Shown here: positions 1-7,630 of the stretch, piece after piece
How positions within the stretch are numbered: the stretch's first letter is position 1
How the letters are laid out: each line of letters opens with the position of its first letter
Source: Micavibrio sp. UBA6139
GTDB taxonomy: Bacteria; Pseudomonadota; Alphaproteobacteria; Micavibrionales; Micavibrionaceae
Direction of reading: 5' to 3'
NCBI GenBank assembly: GCA_002423285.1
Contig: DIVF01000036.1
Span: forward strand, 1-64,000
Length of the DNA stretch: 64,000 nt
Made by a program: the position numbers and the translations under genes
The notes under the pieces: model-generated
Told to the model about the DNA's origin: nothing
The model's input: only the letters and a program-made list of their open reading frames with translations
The model's database searches: none

Positions 1-2
1 GG

Positions 3-263
3 ACTTTTGCAACAGGTCTATTGAAAGGGGCCCGCAACCGCATTGTGTCCAGTGTTACTTACCTGACCCCCGACTGGAACGATTCTGATGCCGGGCATTT
101 GGTGCTCTATGACGGTGATGAGCTTGAAATACAGCGTGTCTTGCCACAGGCGGGAACGCTGGTCTTGTTTATGAGCGAAGATATTCCCCATGAAGTTTTA
201 CCTCCGACCCGTCCCCGCAGCAGCATTGCCGGTTGGTATCGCTGCCGCGAAAACATGATCTAG
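3..263 (+). CDS. 2OG-Fe(II) oxygenase, C-terminal part (runs off window start)
   Basis: The reading frame is open from base 3, so the gene begins before the window; the TTG at 21 is probably internal. The visible end of about 86 residues resembles the C-terminal half of the prolyl-4-hydroxylase/SM-20 family of 2-oxoglutarate- and iron-dependent dioxygenases. A strand resembling VTYLTPDW leads into a GHLVLYD turn, then SEDIPHEVLP carries the likely distal iron-ligand His, and an Arg follows in the RSSIAGWYR segment where the family binds 2-oxoglutarate. The upstream HxD iron ligands fall outside the window. The substrate cannot be told. The next gene starts 21 bases downstream on the same strand, so they may be co-transcribed. 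Confidence 0.7.
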   Translation, partial: TFATGLLKGARNRIVSSVTYLTPDWNDSDAGHLVLYDGDELEIQRVLPQAGTLVLFMSEDIPHEVLPPTRPRSSIAGWYRCRENMI

Positions 264-284
264 CAAAAAGTAAGGAACCACGTG

Positions 285-596
285 ATGACCGAAGCCTCCC
301 TTGTGATTGTGACCGAAAAAATCAAACAGAAACTGACGCAAGGGGCCTCCCTGAATGCGCGCGTGAAGTTTGATTTTGGTGATGATGGCTGTATCTTTAT
401 TGATGCAACGCAAAACCCGCCTGTGGTTAGTCATGATGATGTTGAGGCTGATACGGTTTTGCGGTGTTCCCTTGATACTTTTGTTGCCATTGTCACGGGT
501 AAGCAAGACCCCAACGTTGCCTTTATGATGGGCAAGTTAAAGGTTCAAGGGTCGATGGGCATCGCCATGAAACTGAACAGCTTGCTGGAAGATTAA
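285..596 (+). CDS. SCP2 sterol-binding domain protein
   Basis: This small protein of 103 residues consists entirely of an SCP2 (sterol carrier protein 2) fold: an N-terminal helix, a VKFDFGDDGCIFIDA strand pair, a central DTVLRCSLDTFVAIVTGKQDP segment in which substrate-binding domains of this family place a helix, and the family-typical ending with AFMMGKLKVQG and a final helix. Such proteins bind fatty acyl or other lipid ligands in a hydrophobic tunnel. AAGGA at 272-276 sits eight bases before ATG 285, which I prefer over GTG 282. The thioesterase starts four bases after its stop, so a two-gene lipid-related operon is likely. The specific ligand is unknown. Confidence 0.8.
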   Translation: MTEASLVIVTEKIKQKLTQGASLNARVKFDFGDDGCIFIDATQNPPVVSHDDVEADTVLRCSLDTFVAIVTGKQDPNVAFMMGKLKVQGSMGIAMKLNSLLED

Positions 597-599
597 ACG

Positions 600-1151
600 A
601 TGAATTTGTATCTGCGCCTGATCCGGGTGGTGATTGCGTCATTTTTTATGGCGCGCATCACCAATGTGCTGGAGCCAGCCACCATTCGCCTGCGCGTGTG
701 GATGAATGATCTGGATTCAAATGGCCACATGAATAATGGCCGCTATCTGACCATTATGGATCTGGGGCGGCTTGATCTGATTATGCGCAGCGGTATTTTG
801 AAGATGATGCTGCGCCGAGGCTATCAGCCGGTTCTGGCCTCGGCCCAGATGCGCTATCGCCTGCAATTAAAACCGATACGCCCTTTTGATCTGCAAACAC
901 GGATTTTATGTTGGGATGATAAATGGGTTTATATGGAACAGCGTTTCTTGTTCACAACGGGGGTTAAGACCGGGGCGGTTGCGGCGATTGGCATTGTAAA
1001 GGGCGGCTTTTATGACCCCCGTGCCAAGGCAACCGTGCCGACGTCTGAATTATTGAAGGCGTTGAACTTGCCATCTGAAAGCCCACCCTTTCCGGGCCAC
1101 ATCCAAAAATGGATTGAGGCCGAGGATGCCTTGCGGGCTGTGACCGCCTGA
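600..1151 (+). CDS. hotdog-fold acyl-CoA thioesterase (4HBT/THEM6-like)
   Basis: The 183-residue protein has an N-terminal hydrophobic helix (about residues 5-25) followed by a hotdog domain. The motif LDSNGHMNNGRYL (about residues 39-51) is the signature of 4HBT_2 thioesterases, with the Asp as the probable catalytic residue and the HMNN turn before the central helix. Strands around FDLQTRILCWDDKWVYMEQRF complete the fold. The family hydrolyses acyl-CoA or acyl-ACP thioesters; the membrane helix suggests attachment to the inner face of the membrane, as in THEM6-like proteins. It follows the SCP2 gene by three bases and ends at a strong terminator, which supports a joint role in acyl-lipid handling. 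Confidence 0.75.
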   Translation: MNLYLRLIRVVIASFFMARITNVLEPATIRLRVWMNDLDSNGHMNNGRYLTIMDLGRLDLIMRSGILKMMLRRGYQPVLASAQMRYRLQLKPIRPFDLQTRILCWDDKWVYMEQRFLFTTGVKTGAVAAIGIVKGGFYDPRAKATVPTSELLKALNLPSESPPFPGHIQKWIEAEDALRAVTA

Positions 1152-1190
1152 TAAAAAAACCGCCGGGCTTTCGCACCGGCGGTTTTTTCT
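1152..1190 (+). terminator. intrinsic terminator after the thioesterase gene
   Basis: CCGCCGG and CCGGCGG pair around a short loop and are followed by TTTTTT. An A run precedes the stem, so the hairpin can also stop transcription of fadL arriving from the other side. Confidence 0.85.
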
Positions 1191-1202
1191 AAATTGTATG
1201 AA

Positions 1203-2489
1203 TTAGAATTTGTAAGTCACGCCGGTCGCGATGATGCCGACACTGCCTTCTGTCTTGGCGCGCATGTTACCGGCAGCCAGAACGCCCGAAATACCACCGC
1301 GTTGCAGGTTGATTGTACCGTCTTCAACGAAGATGTATGTCCCGGCCATATCCAGATCGATTTTTGGGGTGATGGCATAGGTCGCACCCAGGGACAACCA
1401 TGTGCGGTCGCCATCCGGTGTACGGCTGGTGCGGTATTCATCTGTTGTTGGGGTCGCATCAAACTGAACACCACCGCGCAGCATCCATTTGTCGCTGGCC
1501 ATGTATTCCGCGCCAAGGGCATAGGCCCATGTGGTTTGGTAGTTCTGCTGTACGCTGCTAGCCAATGCGCCCGAGTCACGATACGCATCAATGCTGCCAA
1601 AGTTGTTCCAGCCAAACCATGTTGCCTGACCTTGAACGGTCAAACGGCTGTTGACCTGATGGGCAACACCGAAGGTCAGGTGATCTGGTGTGACCAGTTT
1701 GGCTTTACCGCCCGAAGATGCCGCGCCAACCAGAGTGCCGTTCGCTGTCGTGACTTGAATTTTACCGTCCAGCTCATGGTGCACTTCGGATTTATAGTTG
1801 ATGCCGATGGTGGTGGTTGGCATTGGTTTCAATTGAACGCCAAAGGAATAGCCAAAGCCCCAATCATCGCCCGTCAGCTTGCTGAACCCCTCGTTCGCTT
1901 GGCCGACGCCGAGCTGAACGCGGTTGCGCAGATCCGCACTGGAATGGGCAATGTTCAAGCCCGCACCCAGAGAGATCATGTCATTCACTTTGTAAGCGAT
2001 TGTTGGCTGGATATCGATGACGGCCAGTTCTGTTTTCGTTGAGTCAAAACGACCGAACCAGTTATCGCCGTAATCACTGCCCAGACCGAATGGGGCCGTC
2101 ATACCAATACCGGCCCACAGGCGATCATTGATCTGGTAGGACACGAAACCGTTTGGTACGGGGGTCGGGTCATAGGGATTACCGCTTGGACCGCCAACGA
2201 CCGTTGTTTGCGCGGCCGTAGAACCGGTGTCGGAAACTTCTGAATTGGGGATCAGCAAGTTAACGGCGGCTTGGGCCTGCATACCTTCCAGCTTGGTCAT
2301 ACCGGCCGGGTTGAAATAGATCGTGCTTGGATCAGCCAGGTTGCTGACAGAACCAGAGAACGCGGAACCTAAACCGCGGACGGATTGTTCTTGAATGTAG
2401 AAACCGGCGGCTTGGGCCTGAGCAGAAACGCCAATCAGTGCGGCGGCGGAAAGCAAGCTGAGGCGAAGGGCGTTTTTGGTAACGGACAT
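1203..2489 (-). CDS. fadL: FadL-family outer membrane long-chain fatty acid transporter
   Basis: The product is a 428-residue beta-barrel that takes hydrophobic compounds such as fatty acids through the outer membrane. A signal peptide (SLLSAAALIGVSAQAQA) precedes AGFYIQEQSVRGLGSAFSG, the FadL N-terminal plug signature, and DPSTIYFNPAGMTKLEG is the conserved NPAG motif. The rest is alternating amphipathic strands ending in VGIIATGVTYKF, with the C-terminal Phe typical of outer membrane proteins. The open frame extends upstream to 2645, but AAGGAG (2498-2503) correctly placed before ATG 2489, followed by the signal peptide, fixes the start. It is a single-gene unit between terminators. Confidence 0.93.
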   Translation of the reverse strand: MSVTKNALRLSLLSAAALIGVSAQAQAAGFYIQEQSVRGLGSAFSGSVSNLADPSTIYFNPAGMTKLEGMQAQAAVNLLIPNSEVSDTGSTAAQTTVVGGPSGNPYDPTPVPNGFVSYQINDRLWAGIGMTAPFGLGSDYGDNWFGRFDSTKTELAVIDIQPTIAYKVNDMISLGAGLNIAHSSADLRNRVQLGVGQANEGFSKLTGDDWGFGYSFGVQLKPMPTTTIGINYKSEVHHELDGKIQVTTANGTLVGAASSGGKAKLVTPDHLTFGVAHQVNSRLTVQGQATWFGWNNFGSIDAYRDSGALASSVQQNYQTTWAYALGAEYMASDKWMLRGGVQFDATPTTDEYRTSRTPDGDRTWLSLGATYAITPKIDLDMAGTYIFVEDGTINLQRGGISGVLAAGNMRAKTEGSVGIIATGVTYKF

Positions 2490-2530
2490 GAGGGTGGACT
2501 CCTTGTTATGAAACGAATCGGCAAAGCACA

Positions 2531-2558
2531 GAAAACCTGAGCTGATTGTAAGGTTTTC
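2531..2558 (-). promoter_or_regulatory. hairpin in the fadL leader
   Basis: GAAAACCT and AGGTTTTC form a perfect 8-bp inverted repeat with a 12-base spacer, 42 bases upstream of the fadL start codon. It could be an operator or an mRNA hairpin; there is no poly-U tract, so a terminator is unlikely. Confidence 0.4.
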
Positions 2559-2764
2559 TGCGGGTTTCGTAAGGCAAAACACATGACGCGCCGCAACAAA
2601 ATGCCATTGAATGCACCAGCATGATCCTTGTCGGCTCTGGTTCAAAAATACGGAAAAACAGATTGGAGAAAAGACATGCCGGGACGGATTTTTAGAATGG
2701 CTTCCTTTGTGCTGCGAAGCACCTATGATGGTGACTCTGGTAACAAGAGTTGGGTTGTATCATT

Positions 2765-3064
2765 ATGACTAAACTGCCTTGCGAATATTGCCCGCACCCG
2801 AAACGCGCCTTGATGAAGGTCGTGGGGCTTTTGGTTGTGTTGGGGCTTTTGGTGTGGGGTGGTTTTGTTCTGTTTGATGATTCTGCCATCGACCAGATAA
2901 AATATGATCTGTCGCTGGGCGCGTTGATTTTATTGGTCGTCGCGGTCAATGCCGTATCGTTGCTGTGCTTCGTTTTGATCTACATGGCATATCAATGGGT
3001 GCGCCGTGACTTAAAAGCCCCGCGCAGTGAAGATTCAAACACCGATCTTGGCGATGATGATTAA
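2765..3064 (+). CDS. small two-helix membrane protein, unknown function
   Basis: The predicted protein has 99 residues and two clear transmembrane segments (LMKVVGLLVVLGLLVWGGFV and LGALILLVVAVNAVSLLCFV) joined by a short acidic loop, with an acidic tail ending in GDDD. A CEYCPHPK stretch near the N-terminus carries two cysteines before the first helix. I prefer ATG 2765 over TTG 2750, since the latter adds a sequence without family character; no strong ribosome-binding site precedes either. Its stop overlaps the stop of the convergent SCO gene by four bases. I do not recognise the family. Confidence 0.55.
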   Translation: MTKLPCEYCPHPKRALMKVVGLLVVLGLLVWGGFVLFDDSAIDQIKYDLSLGALILLVVAVNAVSLLCFVLIYMAYQWVRRDLKAPRSEDSNTDLGDDD

Positions 3065-3720
3065 GGCTGCGGGATGGCTTCGCGGATAGCGGATGCAATT
3101 TCAGACGGCGTACTATTCACCCCATAAATCCCGATCAAATCGCCATCCGGCCCCATAAAATAAATATAGGATGAATGATCCATCGTGTATTCGGTCATGG
3201 CCGGGTCTTGCACTTTACGGGCATAGATGCGATAGGCCTTTAAAACCGCATCAATTTGCGCCTGTGTGCCGTACAGCCCCACCATGTTATCGCGGAACTG
3301 CGCCACATATTTTGCCATCACATCTTGCGTATCGCGGTCCGGGTCGATGGTGATAAAGACCGGCAGAATTTTATCGGACGCAGGTGCGGCCTGTTTCAAC
3401 GCGGCTGTCATCTTTTGCAATTCGGTCGGACAAATCGCCGGGCAGAAAGTGAAGCCAAAATAAATCAGCGTGTATTGACCGCGTAAATTTGCATCTGTGA
3501 AAATATTGCCCCGATGATCGGTTAAAGTGAAGGGGCCACCGACAGATGTTCCGGCCACGGTTTTTTCCGGTTTGCTGGTGTTTGTTTGATCGGACAGCAC
3601 CTGAATGGCCGGACCTTCCGATGTCCTATACCCGTTCACCTGTACCCACGCGATAAGGGCCGAAAAACCAAGCGCGGCAATAAGGATCAGGACAGTGCGT
3701 ATAATGCGTTTTTTGTTCAT
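3061..3720 (-). CDS. SCO1/SenC copper chaperone, thioredoxin-like
   Basis: This 219-residue protein has an N-terminal membrane anchor (about residues 7-26) and a periplasmic thioredoxin-like domain. The copper-binding motif FCPAICP gives Cys93 and Cys97, and the distant His182 in MDHSSYIYF completes the SCO ligand set. SCO proteins deliver copper to the CuA centre of cytochrome c oxidase or act as thiol reductases. ITIDPDRDT is the usual family segment after the first strand pair. No cytochrome oxidase genes are nearby, so the partner is not shown by context. The gene is monocistronic and convergent with the small membrane protein. Confidence 0.93.
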   Translation of the reverse strand: MNKKRIIRTVLILIAALGFSALIAWVQVNGYRTSEGPAIQVLSDQTNTSKPEKTVAGTSVGGPFTLTDHRGNIFTDANLRGQYTLIYFGFTFCPAICPTELQKMTAALKQAAPASDKILPVFITIDPDRDTQDVMAKYVAQFRDNMVGLYGTQAQIDAVLKAYRIYARKVQDPAMTEYTMDHSSYIYFMGPDGDLIGIYGVNSTPSEIASAIREAIPQP

Positions 3721-3798
3721 GGTTTTTGATTATCACAGCTTGTTGAAGTTTACAAAGCCATGATAGGGATCAATCCTCTTTAAATGAAGGATGGGGTA

Positions 3799-4158
3799 AT
3801 GAAGGCAACATGGATTTTTAATGCGCTGGGTGCTGTTTTTGGCCTGCTGGCGGTGATCGCCGGGGCGATGGCGGCTCATGCCATTTCAGATCCCCACGCC
3901 GCCGCCATGGTGGAAAAGGCGGCGCTTTATGCCCTGCTGCATGCGGGCTTGCTGGTTGTGTGGTCGGGAACGGGGGTGCTGGCCTTGGTTATTCGCCTGA
4001 CGATGACGGGCGGCATTGTGTTGTTCAGCGGATCAATCATCGGGAAGTATGTTTTTGATCTTTATGCCTTAAGCGCACTGGCCCCAACGGGTGGCGTGTT
4101 GCTGATGGTGGGTTGGGCGCTTCTCATTCTTTACGCCATTCTTAATCGCCGCACATAA
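3799..4158 (+). CDS. DUF423 inner membrane protein (YgdD-like)
   Basis: The product has 119 residues and four hydrophobic segments, starting with WIFNALGAVFGLLAVIAGAMAAHA. The early AAHA motif, the YALLHAGLLVV segment and the GGIVLFSGSI segment are characteristic of DUF423, a small integral membrane family of unknown function. I choose ATG 3799 because AAGGAT (3788-3793) lies five to six bases upstream; ATG 3784 has no ribosome-binding site. It ends at a strong terminator. Confidence 0.8.
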   Translation: MKATWIFNALGAVFGLLAVIAGAMAAHAISDPHAAAMVEKAALYALLHAGLLVVWSGTGVLALVIRLTMTGGIVLFSGSIIGKYVFDLYALSALAPTGGVLLMVGWALLILYAILNRRT

Positions 4159-4161
4159 AAA

Positions 4162-4192
4162 GAGGCCCGGCAAGGAGCAGCCGGGCCTTTTA
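4162..4192 (+). terminator. intrinsic terminator after the DUF423 gene
   Basis: GGCCCGGC and GCCGGGCC form an 8-bp stem with an eight-base loop, followed by TTTT. It separates this gene from the convergent phoH. Confidence 0.8.
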
Positions 4193-4248
4193 AGGTGGAG
4201 GGACTGGTAAACTTGCTTAAACGCCGGTCGTCACAACCAAGGGCGCGA

Positions 4249-5049
4249 TTAGATAACGTCCAACATCTTGGCCACTAATGGGTGACGCACGATATCGACT
4301 TGTTTCAAACGGATCACAGCGATGTCTTCGACCAGATCCAGCTTTTGTGAAATCGGGGAAAGACCAGACATGCCGTCCAGCAGGTCGCTTTGATCCGGAT
4401 CGCCAGTGATGACCATGGTTGAATTCCACCCTAGACGCGAAAGAAGCATTTTTAACTGCGAATAGGTGCAGTTTTGCGCCTCATCAATCACGATAAAGGC
4501 ATTGTTCAATGTGCGTCCGCGCATGAAACCGACCGGGGCAATTTCGATTGTGCCCTCATCCAGATATTGTTTTACACGCTTGCCGCCCATGCGGTCCCCG
4601 AGCGCGTCATAGAGGGGCCGCAAATACGGGGCCATCTTTTCCTGCATATCACCGGGCAGATAGCCGAGCGATTCCCCAGCCTCCATTGCGGGGCGTGACA
4701 GGACGATGCGGTCAATGGTTCCGGCCTCTAAGGCATCGACAGCGGCAGAGATGGCCAGATAGGTTTTGCCCGTTCCGGCTGGGCCGATGGCCAGTGTTAA
4801 ATTGTGGGACGCAATGGCTTCCATCAATTCGCGTTGGCCTTCGGTGCGTGGCTTTACATTCTTGACGTATTTCTTATCGCGGTTGCGGTCGATCTCCTCG
4901 CCCAGCGGGTGCCATCTTGGGTCCTGTTTTCGCTCTCTTGCACTTGTTCGCGCATTTCCCCGTTCATTGTTTTCGTGGAAGAACGCCGATTCTGTAACAT
5001 CGACGGCATGCAGATGGGTGTCTGCGGGTCTACGGCTCTTTTTTCCCAT
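4249..5049 (-). CDS. phoH: PhoH-family ATPase
   Basis: The 266-residue protein carries a single PhoH P-loop domain. Walker A is GPAGTGKT at residues 89-96, and Walker B with its sensor is FIVIDEAQN near 185-193; TGDPDQ follows as the motif III equivalent seen in superfamily 1 helicase-like ATPases. The first 60 residues are charged and probably unstructured. PhoH-like proteins are RNA-associated ATPases, often encoded next to ybeY and miaB, but here the gene is alone. The leader upstream is unusual: a sense-oriented intrinsic terminator lies about 120 bases before the start, so expression may depend on read-through or on a promoter within 5050-5160. Confidence 0.9.
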   Translation of the reverse strand: MGKKSRRPADTHLHAVDVTESAFFHENNERGNARTSARERKQDPRWHPLGEEIDRNRDKKYVKNVKPRTEGQRELMEAIASHNLTLAIGPAGTGKTYLAISAAVDALEAGTIDRIVLSRPAMEAGESLGYLPGDMQEKMAPYLRPLYDALGDRMGGKRVKQYLDEGTIEIAPVGFMRGRTLNNAFIVIDEAQNCTYSQLKMLLSRLGWNSTMVITGDPDQSDLLDGMSGLSPISQKLDLVEDIAVIRLKQVDIVRHPLVAKMLDVI

Positions 5050-5163
5050 GTTGAACTCCTAGCTTTCAGAGGTGAACGGAACGACAGGACTTAAGGGATC
5101 CGAGGGGCCGCGAATGCGTGCCCCGCCAAATCCCGGGTAATGGGGGCAGTTGAAAAAAGACGC

Positions 5164-5188
5164 AAAAAAAGGCGACCCAAGGTCGCCT
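5164..5188 (-). terminator. intrinsic terminator upstream of and in the sense of phoH
   Basis: On the minus strand a GGCGACC stem, a TTG loop and GGTCGCC are followed by seven T. It lies upstream of phoH, not downstream of any recognised gene, so it ends either a small RNA or an attenuated phoH leader. Confidence 0.8.
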
Positions 5189-5445
5189 TAAACATCGTCA
5201 CGCTTGTGTGAGCCAAACCATCAATTCTGGTCCAAAGAGAGGCCGAAATTCGGGCCCGAGCCGGGGGTATCCGGTTTGCCGGGTCTGTGGGGGGCCTTTG
5301 TATTTGGCCGGGCGGGTGAGTGCCGAATCGGTTCAAATTATGCGGTTCCAGAAGTGGTACCAAAAGACATCTTAAGAGTACCAGAAGCCGAATCGCCTGA
5401 CCATGCTCTATTTTCGAGTTATCCCGTTTTGTTATTAAGATTTCA
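5164..5445 (-). ncRNA. candidate small RNA or attenuated phoH leader
   Basis: About 280 bases without a convincing protein end at a strong minus-strand terminator. On that strand I see several possible stems: GGTAC pairing with GTACC around a CTTAAG palindrome, GGCC pairing with GGCC around AAATACAAA, and CCGGCAAACCGG. A ten-codon ORF (5340-5372, reading MSFGTTSGTA) sits in the middle. The octamer CGATTCGG occurs twice. The sequence does not match what I know of tmRNA, 4.5S RNA or RNase P RNA. No clear minus-strand promoter was found. Either an independent small RNA or a cis-acting phoH leader is possible. Confidence 0.35.
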
Positions 5446-5449
5446 TTAT

Positions 5450-5478
5450 TTGACATAATTATGAATAATTGCTAATAT
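5450..5478 (+). promoter_or_regulatory. near-consensus sigma-70 promoter for the 5512 gene
   Basis: TTGACA (5450-5455), a 17-base spacer and TAATAT (5473-5478) form a near-perfect vegetative promoter in an AT-rich stretch. The predicted transcript start near 5485 leaves a leader of about 27 bases that holds the GGGAGG ribosome-binding site (5501-5506). Confidence 0.85.
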
Positions 5479-5511
5479 CCCACAGGATTTTAAAGATAAA
5501 GGGAGGCTTCA

Positions 5512-6201
5512 ATGCGCAAGAAAATTTTCGCCGTGGTCAGCGCGCTTGGCTGGGCCAGCATGGGTTGGATGGCGCATGGGTTTTTCAACGATCAAAATGA
5601 TACGGTGACCACACCCGATCAGGCGGTGGCAACAACCCCGGCCGTGCGTGGTGCATCACCGGCGCAAGCCGATGGCTCTGTTGTGCTGGCCACTGTGCCA
5701 AAAGCCGAAGCCATTGGTCTGATGAATATCGGCGCACAAAAAGGTGCGGCTCTCACCTCAATCTCCGATGAACAAAGCCTGTGCGCGGTTGTAAAAGACA
5801 ACGCGCTGAAAACAAATCCATCCGCAGAGTTTAAAGACTGCGCCAATCGCACCTTGCATTACGATGCAGCGTTCTTGCAAGCGGGTGCCGTGTTTGGTGC
5901 TGAATTGAATAATATGAAGGGTGGCGATTTATGTGCGGTTTATAAAATTGCCTCTACACGCGCCGCGATGAAATACACGCTGGAAGCCGGTCAAGCCATT
6001 CCGGATCACGATACAACCATGGCCAATGTGAATAGAATTTTGGATGGCTGTTTGAGCGACGGTGAATATGGTGCCGCCAATGCAGCATGGAATTCCTATG
6101 TGAATCAGGCGGTCATTCTGCCCTTCTATCAAAAGCAGGACGTGCCACAGCCCGCATCTGCACCAGCGCCACAGGCCCCCACCTCCATGATGGGCGGCTA
6201 A
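5512..6201 (+). CDS. exported protein of unknown function
   Basis: The 229-residue protein begins with a signal-anchor or signal peptide (FAVVSALGWASMGWMAHGFF). A Thr/Ala-rich linker (about residues 25-60) precedes a folded region with four cysteines (in SLCAVV, KDCANR, DLCAVY and DGCLSD), which could form two disulfide bonds in the periplasm. The C-terminus is Pro/Ala-rich and ends in a short SMMGG tail. I do not recognise a family. A near-consensus promoter and a strong GGGAGG ribosome-binding site suggest high expression. A terminator follows 25 bases after the stop. Confidence 0.65.
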   Translation: MRKKIFAVVSALGWASMGWMAHGFFNDQNDTVTTPDQAVATTPAVRGASPAQADGSVVLATVPKAEAIGLMNIGAQKGAALTSISDEQSLCAVVKDNALKTNPSAEFKDCANRTLHYDAAFLQAGAVFGAELNNMKGGDLCAVYKIASTRAAMKYTLEAGQAIPDHDTTMANVNRILDGCLSDGEYGAANAAWNSYVNQAVILPFYQKQDVPQPASAPAPQAPTSMMGG

Positions 6202-6225
6202 TCAAGGCCGATGGATGAAGATTTA

Positions 6226-6260
6226 AAAAGGCCCGCTGTCATTGCGGGCCTTTTAATTTT
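6226..6260. terminator. bidirectional intrinsic terminator
   Basis: GGCCCGC and GCGGGCC form the stem; A-rich sequence precedes it and TTTTAATTTTT follows it. It serves both the exported-protein gene and the convergent gene at 6260-6676. Confidence 0.85.
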
Positions 6261-6676
6261 TACGGCATGTAACGGTTCATCAGGCGTTGCCAGACGGATT
6301 GTGCTGGTCCTTGCGCCTGCTTGGCCGGAATTGTTTGTTCGTGAATTTTTGCAGCAACGGCGGCGGAATTGAAATTGAACCGCTGGGGTTCATGCACAAA
6401 CACGATGGCCTTTGGCTGGGTATCGGCATGCATCTTCGCAAGCATTGCCTGTGCCTGATACTGGCAATCTGCAGGGGATTTGGTGATGGTGTCGGTATCG
6501 TGACGCTCCCCACCGTACAGACCGGTATCAGAGCTTTCATAAAAGACGTTTTCTGCGCGCATGATCATGTCTTTGCGATCGCCCTTGGGGAAGAACACAT
6601 AGGCGGTGGCGTTATCGCCAAATTCAACGGTTTGTGTGGCGGCCGCTTGGAACGCGAATTGAGAGGCTTGTGTCAT
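6260..6676 (-). CDS. hypothetical protein, 138 residues
   Basis: No signal peptide or membrane segment is visible. The N-terminal half is strand-rich (FGDNATAYVFFPKGDRKDM) and the middle has PADCQYQAQAMLAKMHADTQ before a strand PKAIVFVHEPQRF, giving an alpha/beta outline. The C-terminus ends in WQRLMNRYMP. A ribosome-binding site AAGGA lies nine bases upstream of ATG 6676. I do not recognise the family. The gene stands alone, convergent with the exported-protein gene. Confidence 0.55.
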   Translation of the reverse strand: MTQASQFAFQAAATQTVEFGDNATAYVFFPKGDRKDMIMRAENVFYESSDTGLYGGERHDTDTITKSPADCQYQAQAMLAKMHADTQPKAIVFVHEPQRFNFNSAAVAAKIHEQTIPAKQAQGPAQSVWQRLMNRYMP

Positions 6677-6993
6677 TTTTCAGTCGTCCTTTTATCAATC
6701 AATAAAGATGTAAATTTACGGTCTTGTTTTGCGCTTCATTTTAAAAAGCACTCAATTCAGACCAAACATAATGGGGGCATGGGGATATGAGGCGCTAAGC
6801 GCCTAGAATAATCAGCAGCAGTGTCGAAGCAGCGTGATAAGTTTGCATGGCGTATTATTCTCATAATCCTAGATTTCCTGCAAGAAAATTGCGCGTTCAT
6901 TGAAATAACGGCTCATCCTTGGAAATCTGCCGGAATCGCCCTAGATTCAAGGGCGATTTACATCTCACTCGTTTATTCCTGAAAGGAAAATAC
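6677..6993. other. intergenic region between divergent genes
   Basis: This 317-base stretch separates divergent genes. It contains a perfect palindrome AGGCGC-TAA-GCGCCT (6790-6804), which could be an operator, and an AT-rich section near 6845-6870 where a promoter for the FMN reductase could lie, although no clear -35/-10 pair stands out. I see no gene in it. Confidence 0.5.
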
Positions 6994-7563
6994 ATGTTCA
7001 CTGTTGCTGTTGTGGTTGGAAGTCTGCGTAAGGATTCCAGCAATTTGAAATTGGCCCGCGCCCTCGAAAAACTGGCGGCTGGGAAGTTGAAATTTAATTA
7101 CATCAAGATTGGCGACCTGCCGCTGTTCAATCAGGATCTGGAAGGCAATGTTCCGGCCTCGGTCAGCACGTTGAAAAAAGAAATCGAATCCGCCGATGCC
7201 GTTTTGTTTGTGACCCCGGAATATAACCGCTCCATCCCCGGCGTCTTGAAAAACGCCATCGATTGGGCGTCGCGTCCCTATGGCAATAATTCATGGTCCG
7301 GAAAACCTGCCGCCATTGCCGGTGCATCACCGGGTGCTGTTGGTACAGGCATCGCACAGGCGCATTTGCGCTCTATCACCAGCGGTTTCTTGAATATGCC
7401 AACAATGGGTCAACCAGAGTTATATTTTACGTTCAAGGATGATCTGGTCGATGCAGAAGGCAATGTCAGCAACGAAGGCACGGTTAAATTCCTGCAATCT
7501 TATGTCGATACCTTCACCGGCTGGATCAGCACGCATTCGCAAGCAAAGAGCAAAGCGGCGTAA
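6994..7563 (+). CDS. NADPH-dependent FMN reductase (ChrR/azoreductase-like)
   Basis: This 189-residue flavodoxin-like protein starts with VAVVVGSLRKDSSNLKLARAL, the phosphate-binding first loop of the NADPH-dependent FMN reductase family (GSLRxxSxN). The second signature, VTPEYNRSIPGVLKNAIDW, contacts the flavin, and AAIAGASPGAVGTG forms the third loop. Members reduce quinones, chromate or azo dyes with NAD(P)H. The open frame extends upstream to 6919, but GAAAGGAAAA just before ATG 6994 and the family start fix the N-terminus. It is monocistronic with its own terminator. Confidence 0.92.
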   Translation: MFTVAVVVGSLRKDSSNLKLARALEKLAAGKLKFNYIKIGDLPLFNQDLEGNVPASVSTLKKEIESADAVLFVTPEYNRSIPGVLKNAIDWASRPYGNNSWSGKPAAIAGASPGAVGTGIAQAHLRSITSGFLNMPTMGQPELYFTFKDDLVDAEGNVSNEGTVKFLQSYVDTFTGWISTHSQAKSKAA

Positions 7564-7581
7564 TTCGATCAATTTGAATAC

Positions 7582-7617
7582 AAAAAAGCCCCGGACAAAA
7601 AATCCGGGGCTTTTTTT
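7582..7617. terminator. bidirectional intrinsic terminator
   Basis: GCCCCGGA and TCCGGGGC form an 8-bp stem flanked by an A run and a T run. It ends both the FMN reductase and the convergent nrdB transcripts. Confidence 0.9.
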
Positions 7618-7630
7618 AATTGCGTGGCGA

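Noticed and set aside
1194..2042. A 282-codon frame on the plus strand
   Set aside because: It is the antisense shadow of fadL, whose signal peptide, NPAG motif and terminal Phe are clear.
5091..5456. A 121-codon minus-strand frame upstream of phoH
   Set aside because: It runs through the terminator hairpin, has low-complexity Pro/Arg/Leu composition and no ribosome-binding site; the region is better read as RNA.
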